Below the pieces are notes generated by a model that saw only the letters and a program-made list of their open reading frames with translations, was not told where the DNA came from and searched no databases. A stretch of 64,000 nucleotides of DNA. Origin: Notolepis coatsorum. Taxonomy: Eukaryota; Chordata; Actinopteri; Aulopiformes; Paralepididae. Every line of letters starts with the position of its first letter. Position 1 is the stretch's first letter. A program made the translations under genes and the position numbers. The stretch covers positions 86,937,796-87,001,795 of the forward strand of contig OZ020589.1 in the NCBI GenBank assembly GCA_963971535.1. Direction: 5' to 3'. Below, piece after piece: positions 21,989 to 34,375 of the stretch.

Positions 21989-22308
21989 TAGGGGTGCAAC
22001 GATGCAACCTCAAAGATTCATTTCGATTACGATTATTCAGGCAACGATTAAATGCATCATGAAATCTCTTCATTTGACCATGATTCGATTCGATTCGATA
22101 CATTTTCTATCAGTTAATTCCCCCAAAAAATTTGAATACACAAATGTTGGTTGGGGGAACTGATTCACTCAGCATGAATGGACTATATAGGTAAATAAAA
22201 ACAATACACACACAAAAAGCATTAAAACAAATATATATATAATTTTTTTAATTTAGATTATAATCGATTCTAACATTCAAATCGAATCGATGCATCGTTA
22301 CACCCCTA
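21989..22308. mobile_element. hAT MITE (GGGGTGTAACGATGCATCG type)
   Basis: An exact 8-bp duplication TCATTTAG (21981-21988 and 22309-22316) flanks inverted ends TAGGGGTGCAACGATGCA and TAGGGGTGTAACGATGCA. The element is AT-rich, 320 bp and non-coding. I see nothing recognisable in 21339-21980 or 22317-22841. Confidence 0.85.
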
Positions 22309-22878
22309 TCATTTAGTATGATAATTGAGAGTAAGTTTGAATGTGGCCACCAGTGATGTCATCAAGGACATTGAATCCTTTAGTTTGAGAGAGATTATGA
22401 GCAAAATAAATCAGCATTGTTAAGTGCCCCTATAAAAGCAAAAGTTCACCCTAAAACAGAAGAGATTAAAATAGAAATCAATTAAGAGACAAATCAAGTC
22501 TTCTGGAGCTAGAAATGAGCTAGACATTTGTTTCTCTTTTTACTTTTCTTGTTGCACTGCTCTGGGCTTGGAGGAATAGTATTGATTTGTTTTATCTATT
22601 GAAGTACACAAGCAATTACAATCAACTAAATCTGGAATCTTGCAATAGTGTCAAGACACTTGTGAAGTTGGCTCATTGAGAACAGACTGAGCGCTGACGG
22701 AACCCAGGTTATTTTCCAGAGATCTGTACATTTTCTGACCCGATATCTTGTTTTTATTGGGGTTTAACATGTAAAGTGCAAAAGAGCTCGATGACAAAGG
22801 TATCAGTCTTGATTCTTCAGATTCCAGCTTTGGGTGGTGTTGATTCAACCAGTGTTGTAGTACTAGAGTCAGAGTCCT

Positions 22879-24363
22879 GGGCCCTATTCCCCGTACCTGG
22901 TTCAACTAAGTCGATCAAAAGTTCCATTATCCAGATTCAATTAACCCGATGTTTGAATCCGGGATTTTCCTGTTCCTCGAAGGTGGATTCAGTCTCGTTC
23001 ATTTGAACCAGACTTGAGACTCAGGATAATTGCGCACGGCCGCCTCAGCTGAAAAGACAGCAGGTGTCGATCGCAGAAATCCTGATTTTCTAACGGCATT
23101 GATTGATTGATTTAAAACTTTATTAACAGATTGCAGAATGGGTACAATGCAGTACGGCTCAATAGCCTCGCCGACGAGTTAAATGCATAATCTATAGGCT
23201 AATTTTAAGTCCCTCATTACCCCAATCAATCAGATTATATTTCTTTAAACGTGCCTGCTGGCAGTAGGCTTATGGAATGAATAATCAAATGAGATCTTGC
23301 TAGCGAAAATAATTAGTTCAACTCTTTCAGAATAAGGATAAAAACAAGCCCAAATAGTATCTAATTGATATGAATTATATTATGAGGATATCTGTACTGT
23401 ATGTGCTTAGGTATTATGTACTATATAAATACATGGTTTCCAAAGAGAGGCTTGGAGGGAGGCTTGCAGTTACACTATTAATCAGGTTTTAATCTGTTTC
23501 GGACCTAATCCATACATGCATTGAATTGATTACCCTTTGGTTTATACCAGTGACACCTCATGTTCATCATCAGATAACAGTGCTTGAAAAGATAAATGCA
23601 TTTTCTCAAATTCATTCATCAAAAACGTCAAAGGCTCATTCAATTGATCAAGTCACGTCACGTCATCAAATCCACCAAACAGCGCATCTCCTCATATTTT
23701 AATCCCAGTTACAATATCACAATAACGTGTGACACTGTCACAGTGACAGTGATACAATTAAACACTCCACAGATTCAGATTCCTCATAATTCATATCCAC
23801 AATCCGCACACAGCTTGAATGAAACGCATCCGGGTGCTCCGTTAAGCAAATACACAGCGAAGAATATTAAACTAATCAGAGCCAAACACCCGATAGGTTT
23901 CATTAATTAAAAATATCCCTGCAGGATTCACATTTGCAATGATCCGTTTAGTTCGTTATTAAAATAACTGTCGCGAGCGCCGTATCCGTATAAATATGAC
24001 GTGCATATAGGACAAAGTAAATTCATAGGCTGAATATGATTTATTATCAGCATTTTAGGTAGACCTATTATTTTACATTTCAAACGAAGCACAAAAACAT
24101 AATTCAGAATGGCATAATGGGATCTAGACTGTGAGAAATATTTCAGGAAGGGAGCTGGCATTTCTTTGCGAGGGTGTGGCCATGCAGGTTATCCAGCTAA
24201 CTGAACTAAACCCTGCTCTGGAGCAGGTTCAAACTTTCTGATCTGTTACCATGGCGATTTTTAGACAATCCGACGTCGGGGAACGGAAATGTCTGGCTTA
24301 AGTCAAGCTATGCTGAAAATTATCCGGCTAACTCAGTTAGCCAGGTACGGGAAATAGGGCCCC
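22879..24363. mobile_element. nested DNA element with GGGCCCTATT ends
   Basis: Inverted ends GGGCCCTATTCCCCGTACC and GGGCCCTATTTCCCGTACC, extended on the right by TGGCTAACTGAGTTAGCCGG. It lies inside the hAT element 22850-24713. No transposase frame is seen. The superfamily is not assigned because no clear target duplication could be read. Confidence 0.7.
23098..23166 (-). mobile_element. LINE 3' tail nested at third level
   Basis: (TTGA)n followed by about 55 bp of the reverse complement of the 15236-family tail (AACTTTATTAACAGATTGCA), inside the GGGCCCTATT element. Confidence 0.75.
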
Positions 24364-24824
24364 GGACTGATTTTCGGGACTCGTGACTCGACTTGAGCAC
24401 TGACTTGGATAAATAGTTATTTATTAAAACTTTTTTGTAATAGGCCCTAATCATTTGGCATAATATATTGATGGCTAGTGCATTTGTTTGGCTATTGTTT
24501 CACAAAGTAAATGAAATCCCTTTGAAATGGTGACAGCTGTGTCATTTGTTTAATGTAGACCTTTTTTTATTTGTATGTCAGCTCTTTGACTGGCAGAGTG
24601 GAGGTTGATGACTTGGACTCGGACTATGGTAATGTGGACTCGTCTCGGGCTCTTCTTTGGTGTCTCGGACTTGGACTCGAACACTGGGGACTCTAGACTC
24701 GACTACAACACTGGATTCAACTGTTAAATGACATGAAAACATTACAATTCAGTTTTAGGTTGGATATTACCTTTAATGAGAAGAAACTGGACTTGAAGGG
24801 GAAATAAAGTAAATCCATGGTGGT

Positions 24825-24925
24825 TAGATGCCCCGTCTTTGCTCAGGGCCACTTCCGTAGTATGGGCACCGGCAGTACCGGGGATCGAACCAGCCACCCG
24901 TCGATTACCAGGCAGCCTCAACCAA
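24825..24925 (-). repeat. tRNA-like SINE/LINE-associated repeat
   Basis: The minus strand reads like the common fish repeat with a GTTCGATCCCCGGTACTG box-B-like stretch and a GGCCCTGAGCAAAG end. It is a relic without function visible here. Confidence 0.4.
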
Positions 24926-25196
24926 CCTGCAACATTTTAAACATATTTCTCTTTTTTGAGCCCTCAAACCATGGCAATTGCATTACGGTGATCAAGATCA
25001 TGCTTGGAGATGGTTGAAATAAAATATTTTGGGTTATGTTCCTGTACCTACTGTATATTAAACACAATATGTTAATGTTTAATATAATATGCTTTAATAA
25101 GATCACTCCCCACATAAACCTGAGAAAAATCACTCCATTTGTGCCTTTATTATGCCTGTCTATATCTATGCCAATTCTATGCTCATTTTATGTCCA

Positions 25197-25255
25197 TAGA
25201 TAGATAGATAGATACTTTATTAATCCCCTTGGGGAAATTCAGGAATTTCCCATTA
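25197..25255 (-). mobile_element. LINE tail with (GATA)n
   Basis: (ATAG)n is followed by TACTTTATTAATCCCCTTGG, the reverse complement of a widespread fish LINE 3' end. Nothing else is recognised in 24926-26113. Confidence 0.55.
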
Positions 25256-26113
25256 TGTCTACACGACCTTAAACCTATGTTTAAGATGCATTTTCGGATG
25301 CACCAGAAGCCAATAGTTTACCAAATATTTCCATAATGGTCAAATATGATGAACATTTTTATTTTGTATCAACAAGAGAATGACTTGGAACTTGGAATGT
25401 TAAAAACACCGGTATCCCTTCAGCCAGAAAAATTGTTATTATTATTATCATCAATAAACATTCAGACATCTCCATTTAAGACATTTCCTTTTACTGTGCT
25501 GCTCAGGGTGGGCGTGTGGCGCAGACATGTGGTAGAAACACGTTTTATTCCCTTGTTTAAAGAAGGCAATCAGTTTTTTACATGTTCATTGGCACAAAAA
25601 AAAAGTAATCGGAAGATAAAAGTACTAACAAAAAAATTTGAACAATCACTTTTTTTCTTTAAAGTTTGTTGTGTTCGCTTGAATGCTTGAGAAGTACCTC
25701 TTTGGTGTGGGAGGGTACCTGGAATCACGGTACTCTGTCGACTACTAACGCGGCTCACCTCGGGATCGAAAAACCTACCGCATGACTCCCCCCCAGAGTC
25801 CCTTTTACGACAGGGATGAGGTGGCTTGTGGGAAATGCTGAGGCATTCATAATACGGGCGGTCAGATCAATACATTTGCTAAATTGCGGCAGCTTTTTAT
25901 TTTATTTTAACCTTTTTTCTTACCCCCTCAAGTCTCTGTTCGATTCACAAGTCATTCCTCTGTGTCCATTTCACTGTTGTCCAACCAACAAGTTGAAAAT
26001 ACTAGTTTGAGTGGATTTAATAAAATAAAACAAAACAAAAAAAAAACGTTTTCTTTTTTCTTACTATTCCTTTTCGGTCTTAGTTTGAACTGGTCAACAG
26101 TGACTTTTTCCTT

Positions 26114-26193
26114 GGGAGTCGTCCAGCGTGCGGCCAGACCTGCGGGTCCTGCTGGGAGTCGTCCAGCGTGCGGCCAGACCTGCGGGTCCTGCT
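26114..26193. repeat. 40-bp tandem duplication
   Basis: Two copies of GGGAGTCGTCCAGCGTGCGG... (26114-26153, 26154-26193) lie downstream of the sos1 stop and may be in its 3' UTR. 26194-26663 is probable sos1 3' UTR; no polyadenylation signal was assigned. Confidence 0.7.
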
Positions 26194-26663
26194 TCAAGCT
26201 GTAGGGGTTACTGCAGGCCTCTGAGCTCACAGACGAGTACAGATCAACTCAACAAACGAGAAAAACTAAAAGAAAAACCTCAAAATGAAATAAACATCGG
26301 ACGACGACAGACAACATACGTACAAATACGTCAACGGCACACAAAGGAAACGGACATGATGGTAAGAGACGCCCCCCACCCCCTTCCGAGTGGGACATTA
26401 TAGGCAATCTTCAACGCTCTGCATTTGAATGTGAAATAGACAATCATCTTTTTTTTCATATAAGGGCACATGATTTTCTTTTTTTCCTCTCTTTTCTGTC
26501 CAAGTCAGAATAAAACCTACTCTGGCTTTGAATTTTACTTTTCTTTTCTCTCTCTCTCAAAGTCTTGTTATTATATTCATGATTTTGCTTTGTTCTTGTC
26601 TGAAAGTCTTTAGTGTTAGCTCCTTTAAGCCACTCCCCCCCACCAGTCTGAAAAGGTCTGTTT

Positions 26664-27242
26664 CTAGGAGGGGTTGCTGTTCTCCAGCAGCGGGGGGCCG
26701 TCCCGGTGCAGTGAAGGGTGCCCGACTGACTCCCTTTTGTATGTTTTGGGAGGCAGCTTGGGAACGTTCCCTTCCAGGACGCCGGCGCCACTGACACTCT
26801 GGCGGGGGGGGACGGGGGGACCGGCCACACCGAGCGGGAGGAAGGGGTCGCAGTCCGGGAGCGGCGGCGAGGGCAGGTGCTTGCGCGGGCCCAGGGAGGG
26901 CGAGGGTGTCGGGGGAGGGGGTGGCGTGAGCGGTCCGAAGGGCGGCAGCAGGGGCAAGGAGGCGCAGATGGAGGCGGAGGACGACGACAGGGGGAAGAAG
27001 GCCTGGGCCAGTTCGCAGCGTGTGCGGCCCTGCGGCGGGGGCTGGAGGTGCAGCGGGGAGCTGAAGACGTCCGGCGTTCTCACGGGCTCCCGTGGCGGCA
27101 GGCAGGGCGGGCTGTCGGGCGGCTCCGACACCGAGGTGCGCTCCGCCGCCGACAGGGAGTAGCGGGGTGAGTACAACACCTTGGCGCTGGTCGGCTGCCG
27201 AGGGGGGATGGCCGGGGGGCTGTCCGAGTGCTTTGACATCAT
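26664..27242 (-). CDS. sos1: sos1 last exon: proline-rich C-terminal tail
   Basis: 192 codons plus stop. It begins after an AG acceptor (27243-27245 on the + strand reads CTG). It matches the end of vertebrate SOS1: [60 protein letters not shown] and a final [15 protein letters not shown] stretch. The PxxPxR-type motifs bind the SH3 domains of Grb2, which brings the exchange factor to activated receptors at the plasma membrane. The segment between the LQPPP and TPPPP motifs differs from mammals and is richer in Ser/Leu. It joins in frame (phase 0) with the exon at 28816-28937. Confidence 0.95.
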   Translation of the reverse strand: MMSKHSDSPPAIPPRQPTSAKVLYSPRYSLSAAERTSVSEPPDSPPCLPPREPVRTPDVFSSPLHLQPPPQGRTRCELAQAFFPLSSSSASICASLPLLPPFGPLTPPPPPTPSPSLGPRKHLPSPPLPDCDPFLPLGVAGPPVPPRQSVSGAGVLEGNVPKLPPKTYKRESVGHPSLHRDGPPLLENSNPS

Positions 27243-27359
27243 CTGAGAGGAGAGAGGAAGGTTCAGTCAGGGAGCTAAAGATCACATGGCTACAACCGTC
27301 CCATGGGTTAATTCCAAGCACAACCAACACAGGTGGAGGAACAGGATGAAAACATACCT

Positions 27360-27757
27360 GTTACTAGTGTGTTCAGGATGTAAACATACAGGCATAACGT
27401 TACTAGAGTGTGTTCAGGATGTAAACATACAGGCATAACGTTACTAGAGTGTGTTCAGGATGTAAACATACAGGCATAACGTTACTAGAGTGTGTTCAGG
27501 ATGTAAACATACAGGCATAACGTTACTAGAGTGTGTTCAGGATGTAAACATACAGGCATAACGTTACTAGAGTGTGTTCAGGATGTAAACATACAGGCAT
27601 AACATTACTAGAGTGTGTTCAGGATGTAAACATACAGGCATAACGTTACTAGAGTAGAGTCAGTGTGTTCAGGATGTAAACATACAGGCATAACGTTACT
27701 AGAGTGTGTTCAGGATGTAAACATACAGGCATAACATTACTAGAGTGTGTTCAGAAT
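27360..27757. repeat. 41-bp minisatellite in last sos1 intron
   Basis: About ten copies of a 41-bp unit (GTTCAGGATGTAAACATACA core). The copies are head to tail, with no unique spacers. Confidence 0.88.
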
Positions 27758-27849
27758 GGTGTCAGAGTTGGTCGCCCCAATCTTTAAGAATGCTCGACTA
27801 GGGATTTGAAGGTTTCCTTGACTGCTCCACAATGGGAGACTGTTTTAAA

Positions 27850-28510
27850 AAAATACAACATCATCCAAATGTGTAAGATATAAAATGATACAATTAAAGG
27901 TAGTTCATCAAGCCTATATTACACCATGTAAAATAAAAATAAAATGGATCAAGCCATCTCAGATTTGTGCTGGCATGGATGTGGGGAGGTAGGAACACTC
28001 ATCCACATGTTGTGGCATTGCCCCACAGTGAAGAGTTTTTGGCACAAGGTCATTTTAAGACTATCCTCTATTCTCAGTGTTAAAATACCCTTAGATCCAA
28101 GAGTCTGCATCTTGGGCATAGGGGTAGTTGGTATACAATCAGCACTTACGCAACGCATCATTACACTAGCATATATGTCAGTTAAGCGTACAAACATGAT
28201 GAACTGGAAGATCCAAAAGCCAAATTGTTTCTGCATGGACACCTGGATGAGGGATTTCATGGACCTATTGGCAATGGAACGAGCAGCTTCAACGCTCGCT
28301 GAACATGACCATGGAGAGGACGGTCCCTGGATCTATATAAGGACATATTTGGAGAATAGTTATGACTGAAAGCAGAAGTGTTTGATCTGCACCCCCCCCC
28401 CCCCCTATTTTGTTAGTGTGTTTTGTCTGTATTGTACTGTATGTGAGTTTAGTTTTGTCTGTATTGTACTGTATTTATGTTGAGCTGTTTTGTGTTTCAA
28501 ACTATTAATA
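27850..28510 (+). pseudogene. L1-type LINE ORF2 C-terminal fragment
   Basis: An open frame to 28369 encodes the L1 ORF2 Cys/His motif (CWHGC, GTLIHMLWHC) and a C-terminal stretch. A C-run (28386) and an A-rich end follow. It is 5'-truncated and antisense to sos1. Confidence 0.75.
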
Positions 28511-28689
28511 ATAATAAAAAAAATAAAATGCTCGACTAGATGATTAGCATGATTTCCACTCCGTCTTGCTTACTCGGTAGAATGATTTTGTTATCAATAA
28601 ATGATTGATTTTTTTTTTGTTGCTGTGTGTTTATGTTATGAAACCTTGCCAGGTATTTATATTGCCATGCTTGGCAACCATTTTATAAA

Positions 28690-28751
28690 AGCAATAGCTC
28701 ACTTGAGGCTGTGGTATATGGTTATTATATGTGATATATGTGAGCTATTGC
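28690..28751. repeat. small hairpin with 13-bp arms
   Basis: AGCAATAGCTCAC (28690-28702) and its reverse complement GTGAGCTATTGCT (about 28739-28751). It is a probable internal palindrome of a fish MITE and lies 65 bp downstream of a sos1 donor. Confidence 0.5.
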
Positions 28752-28815
28752 TTAAATAAAAATACCTTCTTGAGTGAAGGGGATCTTTAACAAACAAAAG
28801 GGAAAGAACAGGTAC

Positions 28816-28937
28816 CTTTGAGGGAGAGGACTCTGCGGGGGCGGACTCTGGCCTTCTCCGAGGGGGGACTGGTGGAGGGACGGGGGCGTCTTCTGAACTC
28901 CGATTGAAACTCACCATGGAGGACACAGAGGATGACC
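28816..28937 (-). CDS. sos1: sos1 penultimate exon: main Grb2-binding motif
   Basis: 122 nt. Acceptor CAG lies at 28940-28938 and donor G^GTACC at 28815. It encodes [14 protein letters not shown] followed by [18 protein letters not shown], the best-known Grb2 SH3 ligand of SOS1. Two bases complete the codon left by the exon at 55074-55347; it ends in phase 0 before 27242. The segment before the motif is shorter than in human SOS1. Confidence 0.93.
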
Positions 28938-29324
28938 CTGGGAGGAGAGGACAGCGTTAAGACCTGAGCCCAGAGATAGTGGTGCAGACCCCCCCCCACC
29001 GCCTCTGAAACCACCAGAACATTCTCTCAAATGTCTCCCTCTCAGCCGTCCTATTGTCTCAATAAAGATAAATACTTTAAAGGGATTTCTTTTCATTTAG
29101 TGGTATAAAATACTTGCCAGTAGTGTAATCGATGCATACACATTAGCTTAGCCGAGTTCTGGCCGGGTTCAACCGGGAAGGTTCAGACACAGGGTCTCTA
29201 TTTTAATCCACACCACAACATGCAGACACAAGATTGAACAATTCACAACAGAAGACGGTGGTCCTCCATGTCCCATGCTTGATTCTTCTGAATTAGCCTC
29301 AGTATGATGCAGTTACTACACATC

Positions 29325-29745
29325 ATGTCAGTCTGAAACATAGGAAACACTGGGGCAAGTTCCAAGACATGTCAGTCTGAAGCATAGGAAACACTGGGAC
29401 GAGTTCCAAGACATCATGTCGGTCTGAACCATAGGAAACACTGGGGCGAGTTCCAAGACATCATGTCGGTCTGAACCATAGGAAACACTGGGGCGAGTTC
29501 CAAGACATCATGTCAGTCTGAAGTCTGAACCATAGGGAACACTGGGGCGAGTTCCAAGACATCATGTCGGTCTGAACCATAGGGAACACTGGGGCTAGTT
29601 CCAAGACATCATGTCGGTCTGAACCATAGGGAACACTGGGGCTAGTTCCAAGACATCATGTCGGTCTGAACCATAGGGAACACTGGGGCTAGTTCCAAGA
29701 CATCATGTCAGTCTAGTCTGAACCATTGGGAACACTGGGGAACCA
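29325..29745. repeat. ~47-bp minisatellite in sos1 intron
   Basis: About eight to nine copies of a unit containing GTCTGAACCATAGGAAACAC and GAGTTCCAAGACATCATG, with small insertions in some copies. Confidence 0.85.
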
Positions 29746-29759
29746 TTTTGGACTATGGT

Positions 29760-30310
29760 GATGTGATTTATAGGCATGCTGCGGCTTCAACTCTTAAACT
29801 GCTGGACTCGGTCTATCATTCTGCCATCAGTTATTACTGGTGACAGATATGATACCCACCACGTGTCCTTTATGAAAAGGCTGGATGGCGTAACTATTAT
29901 TGGTATTTGTTTATTTTTTAAGCTATTAGTGGTAAACTTCCACCTTACATCACAACACTATTGGAATGGAATATTGTAACCTATTCTACACGTTCGAAAT
30001 AGGTTCTTAGGGTTCCTTGAGTTCGCTCTGAACTAAGGAAAACTGCTTCTTCCTTTGATGCTTCCAACACCTGGAATGTCCTCCAACTGACTCTGAAGCC
30101 GAAGGTTCTTCCTTATTTTGCTGCATTTAAAAGTATGATCTCCGACCACTGTGTGTCGACTTCTAACTGTCTTAGCTGATTTTTTTTATTGTTTATTCTT
30201 ATTTATTCTGCCTATATGTATGAAATTGCTTGTTTTGTAAGTGTGTCGTCGCTGTAAATGAGGGTAACCTCAGTGTCTTATGAGTTGAAATTAACAAATT
30301 AAATGCTGTG
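29760..30310 (+). pseudogene. L2-type LINE C-terminal fragment
   Basis: Broken frames encode LLVVNFHLT-like then SELRKTAFSFDASNTWNVLQ and FAAFKSMISDH, the usual L2 C-terminus. The 3' end is ATTAACAAATTAAATG without a long tail. Confidence 0.6.
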
Positions 30311-30598
30311 ATGAGGATTCAAACGTGTTTGTTTTGAGAGCCTGTTTCCTGCCTATAAATAAGCTACTGGTTATACATTGATTACAGTGCTGGCAAGTAA
30401 ATAACACCAGTTCATGTCAAAAGATCTGGACTGTCCTTTTAAGACAAAAAATAAACATGTAATTGCCCTAACATCACTATGAGAACAAACATCCAAAGCC
30501 TTACACTCAAAACTAAACTCATCCAGGACGCTACAGTCCTCCCGAGCCTGGCTTTTCCACTCAATGTCTTTGGCCCATCAGAATTCCAGGCATGCAAG

Positions 30599-32024
30599 CA
30601 TAGGCGGCGGATGGGCTTATGGTCTAGGTAGGCTGTATTGGGAACGCCCCCTTGCGCGTAGCGCGAGAAAAATTTGACCTTTTATTTTTGGTTTCACGCA
30701 AACTGTCCAGGTTCTGATTTCATATACACACACACTACTAGGCTATACTACAGCGAGCCCCACTCATTTATATATAGTGCAAATTAAGTGTTCAAATGAA
30801 GGCATCCAATAATATATGAACCATTGTCTTACCTTAATGCAGATAAATGCGACGTTTCGTCTTGGTGAGAATTGAATCACAAGTTGCAATGAAGTGAAAG
30901 TTTTTCGTAATTTAGATCTCATCATGCTTTGAAAACAATGTACATACAGTAGCTCTAAAAAGTTTCCACGATTTGATGAACTCGGACTCTCATCATGTCC
31001 TCTTAGAGCAAGCCCTTGTTTGCCAAGATAAAACAACATACAGCCTCAGGTGATCGCTAGTTATGCCTCCTCGCTTCTCTACAAAGCGATCGGCAGGCTG
31101 AAATTCAGAACACAGATGTTTGCTTTACTCTGCCTGCGGGATCAGATTCAGGATGATCATGTGAATGATGTGATTGGCCACATTATTTAACCTGAGCCTA
31201 TGCGTGATTGGTTACTGCCTGTATACCTGGAATGTTAAACGCTGCCACAGATTGACACCTTCGTCGTTGACACCTCGGCCAGCGAGCCGGCTGCAGCACA
31301 AGACACACACTAGCCAGCAGCCTGCGCATATATATTATATACATTTCAACAGTGGCGGCCGCTGGCGCTGGTGCCTTGTGGTTCGCAGTTCACGTTAATA
31401 GGTCGAGTTGAAAATGTAATGCTCTGAGATGCTCTGGAGCAATCTCTCTCGGTCTCTCGGATCAATCAAATCAAATAATTAACACATGTATGTTGTCATT
31501 TTAAACAACTCACCATTCATTCATTATGCATCAGCAGCAGCTAAATTATGTTTATAATGTTTGTATAATGTTTATACAAACGGGTGCGTGCGATGTGATT
31601 GGTACAGACAGTACTGGATGCGGTCTGGAATGTCAACTGTGTCACCACACCTACCCATTGACACCTCCGACACCCCCCCCCCCCCCCACACACACACACA
31701 CAGACAGGCTGCCTAATTCTGCAGTATGCCCAATATTATTTATATATAAATGCTAAATATTTACATCAGACATGTACAGACAATGTACAAACAAACAATA
31801 ATTCTACATATTAGGTACAGGCAAGCATATGGTGTTAGAGTTCTGCAGGGATGTTGTTGACAAGTTCTTTTTTAACCATGTTTTGAAGTGGGGGTGGGTG
31901 GGGGCTCCTGCCAGTCTTCAGTGTATTCAGGCCGTCTGGAATGTTAAGTGTCACCACACCTATCCATTGACGGACCCCAGCCCCCCCACACACACACAGG
32001 TACACAGGGGAAAAAAATAAAGGC

Positions 32025-32063
<39 letters not shown>

Positions 32064-32132
32064 ATAAAAATAATGTGTCGACTGGTCTGGGAAGGCACAG
32101 CCTGCCCCAGCCTTATACACCCGCCGCCCATG
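30599..32132 (-). mobile_element. complete non-autonomous hAT (DUF4371 remnant)
   Basis: A perfect 8-bp duplication CATGCAAG (30591-30598 and 32133-32140) flanks inverted ends CATAGGCGGCGG and CATGGGCGGCGG. It is 1534 bp and is the uninterrupted reference for the split copy 3520-13494. The minus-strand frame 31039-30764 encodes LALRGHDES and NRGNFLELL, typical of the DUF4371 part of hAT transposases. The zinc finger and catalytic regions are missing. Confidence 0.88.
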
Positions 32133-32169
32133 CATGCAAGGTATGATCTGTGCAAACAAACAATCATCC

Positions 32170-33340
32170 ACAGGTCCTACGTTTGACCCAAAGCAACCAT
32201 TGGGAAGCTTCAGCTTATCCAAAACTCTGCAGCTCGATTACTAACTCATACAAGGAGAAGAGAACATATCACTCCAGTCCTGGCCACTCTGCACTGGCTT
32301 CCAATAACTCATAGAATTGATTTTAAGGTCCTTTTCCTAACATATAAAGCTCTTAATGAGCAAGGCCCAAAATACATAGCAAATTCCCTAGTTAGTTATC
32401 TGCCCTCAAGAACGCTACGGTCATCCACTACAGGTTTACTAGACACGCCCAGAAACCAAAAAAGGATAGGAAGTATGGCATTTGCCAACTATGCCCCAAA
32501 ACTATGGAACACACTACCAACACACATCAGAAACGCCAGCTCTATACACATTTTTTAAGGAAAATTAAAAACGTACCTATACAGTCTAGCTTACAAATAG
32601 TTATGGCTTGGAAAAACCTGATGGATCCATGAGGCTAGGATAAGTCTTGTGGACCCAACTTTTTAGATGAAGGAACGGGTACATAGGAGACACGCCTCCA
32701 GTTTTTCAAAAGTTTTTGACACGCCTCAGCTTCTGAGCTGAACGGTCGTGTTTTTGCGGACCTCCCAAACTTTCAAACTTTTTAGATGAAGGAACGGGTA
32801 CATAGGAGACACGCCTCCAGTTTTTCAAAAGTTTTTGACACGCCTCAGCTTCTGAGCTGAACGGTCGTGTTTTTGCGGACCTCCCAAACTTTAGACTGTT
32901 TTCTTTATACGTTTTTCTTTTTCTTTCTTTCTACCACAATACACGGCCACTGATGGATCCATGGGACTTGGTAAAGCACTATGGACCCAACTATGACCAC
33001 TGATAAAAACGTAACTACACTAGCGTTATAAGAGCTAAACATTGCTACCTACCATACAAGTGCATTGGTTTAGTGCACTTCCGGTTGCTACTGAGCGGAA
33101 ATGTTTGTGCGGACCTGTTCTCCCAAACTGGTAAGCAAATGACTGTTTTTACGTTATTTTCATTTTTACGTTACTATTATTATTATTTTTTATTTTTTTA
33201 AACATTGATCTTAACTGATCACTGTGACTATTGCTTTTATCGTTATATATGCCTATAATTGTGTACAGCACTTTGAGCTACATGACATGTATGAAAGGTG
33301 CTTTATAAATACTTACTTACTTACTTACTTACTTACTACG
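32170..33340 (+). pseudogene. L2 (Maui-like) LINE C-terminus and 3' UTR
   Basis: 32190-32600 encodes LQLIQNSAARLL, then VLATLHWLPI, then YKALNEQGPKYI and FANYAPKLWNTLP with one stop, the classic L2 C-terminus. The 3' UTR holds a 119-bp tandem duplication (32657-32894) and ends GCTTTATAAAT(ACTT)n at 33340. I see no feature in 33341-34375 apart from presumed intron. Confidence 0.85.
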
Positions 33341-34375
33341 TTTGACCCAATGACTCTGAATCTAATCCTAAATACAGTCTCTGCCTACAAATAATCCCTT
33401 TTTACCGAGCCTCGATGTCCTGTAGCCTGGATTCTAAAACCTGACCTAATACTAAGGTCTGCACCCTCAGTATTAAACTCAAATACTGACCGTTGGTAGC
33501 AGGCTGATATTGATCAAATACCGATTGCTAAAACTAAAACTTGTATGTAGGCCATAAACAATTATATACATTTATATCCATATAAAACTCACATCTCATA
33601 AAACAATGCAAGTGAATTCTGGTTGGAAAGAAATGTTTGTTCTTTCCATTTTTCTCAATCGAGGGATTTGTCCTCAAGCAAGAGATTGAATTCTCAACCG
33701 GCTGTTTTGCTTTCAAATGGATGCTTCCAGAAATATAATGCAATGGCTTCCTGCTCCCTTTTCATCTTGTAGCGTGAACCAAACGCAGGACAGCAGGCCG
33801 ATGTTGTGAGACAGTAAAGTAATACTGAATACAATACGTAGAAATAAGGTTTACATGATGTATAAAGCACTTAATCTAAATATACCGGCAGCTACATTAA
33901 TTAACTAATTTCTTAAGAGCACAGTAGGCTGAGGCCCTCGGTTGCAAAGTTACAACATCACTTTTAGTAACATTTAAAGGCTGTAAAATGTAAATTTAAT
34001 TTTCCAAGCACATTTACATAGTCAATGGGTCCTGTTGTTCAGCTTCACAATGGTATTGGATGGTAAATGTGTTTATAGGTCCCACCCTCTGGCCTCTGAA
34101 GTTGCTAATGTCTTCTTTATTTGGGCGTCACAGTAGGTCAAGTCAAATAGGCTAAACGGCTGGGCAGCAGAAACACTGCAAAACCGAGCAGAAATTGTAG
34201 GCTGATATAAATTATGTCTTCTTTCCAAAAACACAAAGCTTTCAGCACCATGGACCATGGAGGGTCACAGGGTCGTGCCCGGGCCGACTTCAACATTTGA
34301 CGTTTTTGTCCAAGACACAAACGTCGGGATTTGGAGTTCAATATCCTTCAGTAGCATCACTGACTTCACTCAGGC

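Larger units (their letters stand above)
22850..24713. mobile_element. hAT non-autonomous element hosting a second element
   Basis: An exact 8-bp duplication GATTCAAC (22842-22849 and 24714-24721) flanks inverted termini CAGTGTTGTAGT and CAGTGTTGTAGTCGAGTC. Interior repeats of GACTTGGACTC type are typical of this fish family. 22879-24363 is a later insertion. Confidence 0.85.

Noticed and set aside
26674-27170. Plus-strand Gly/Arg-rich frames opposite the last sos1 exon
   Set aside because: Antisense of the proline-rich coding exon; composition only.
27360-29745. Regularly spaced repeats resembling a CRISPR array
   Set aside because: Units are contiguous tandem repeats without unique spacers, in a vertebrate intron, with no cas genes.
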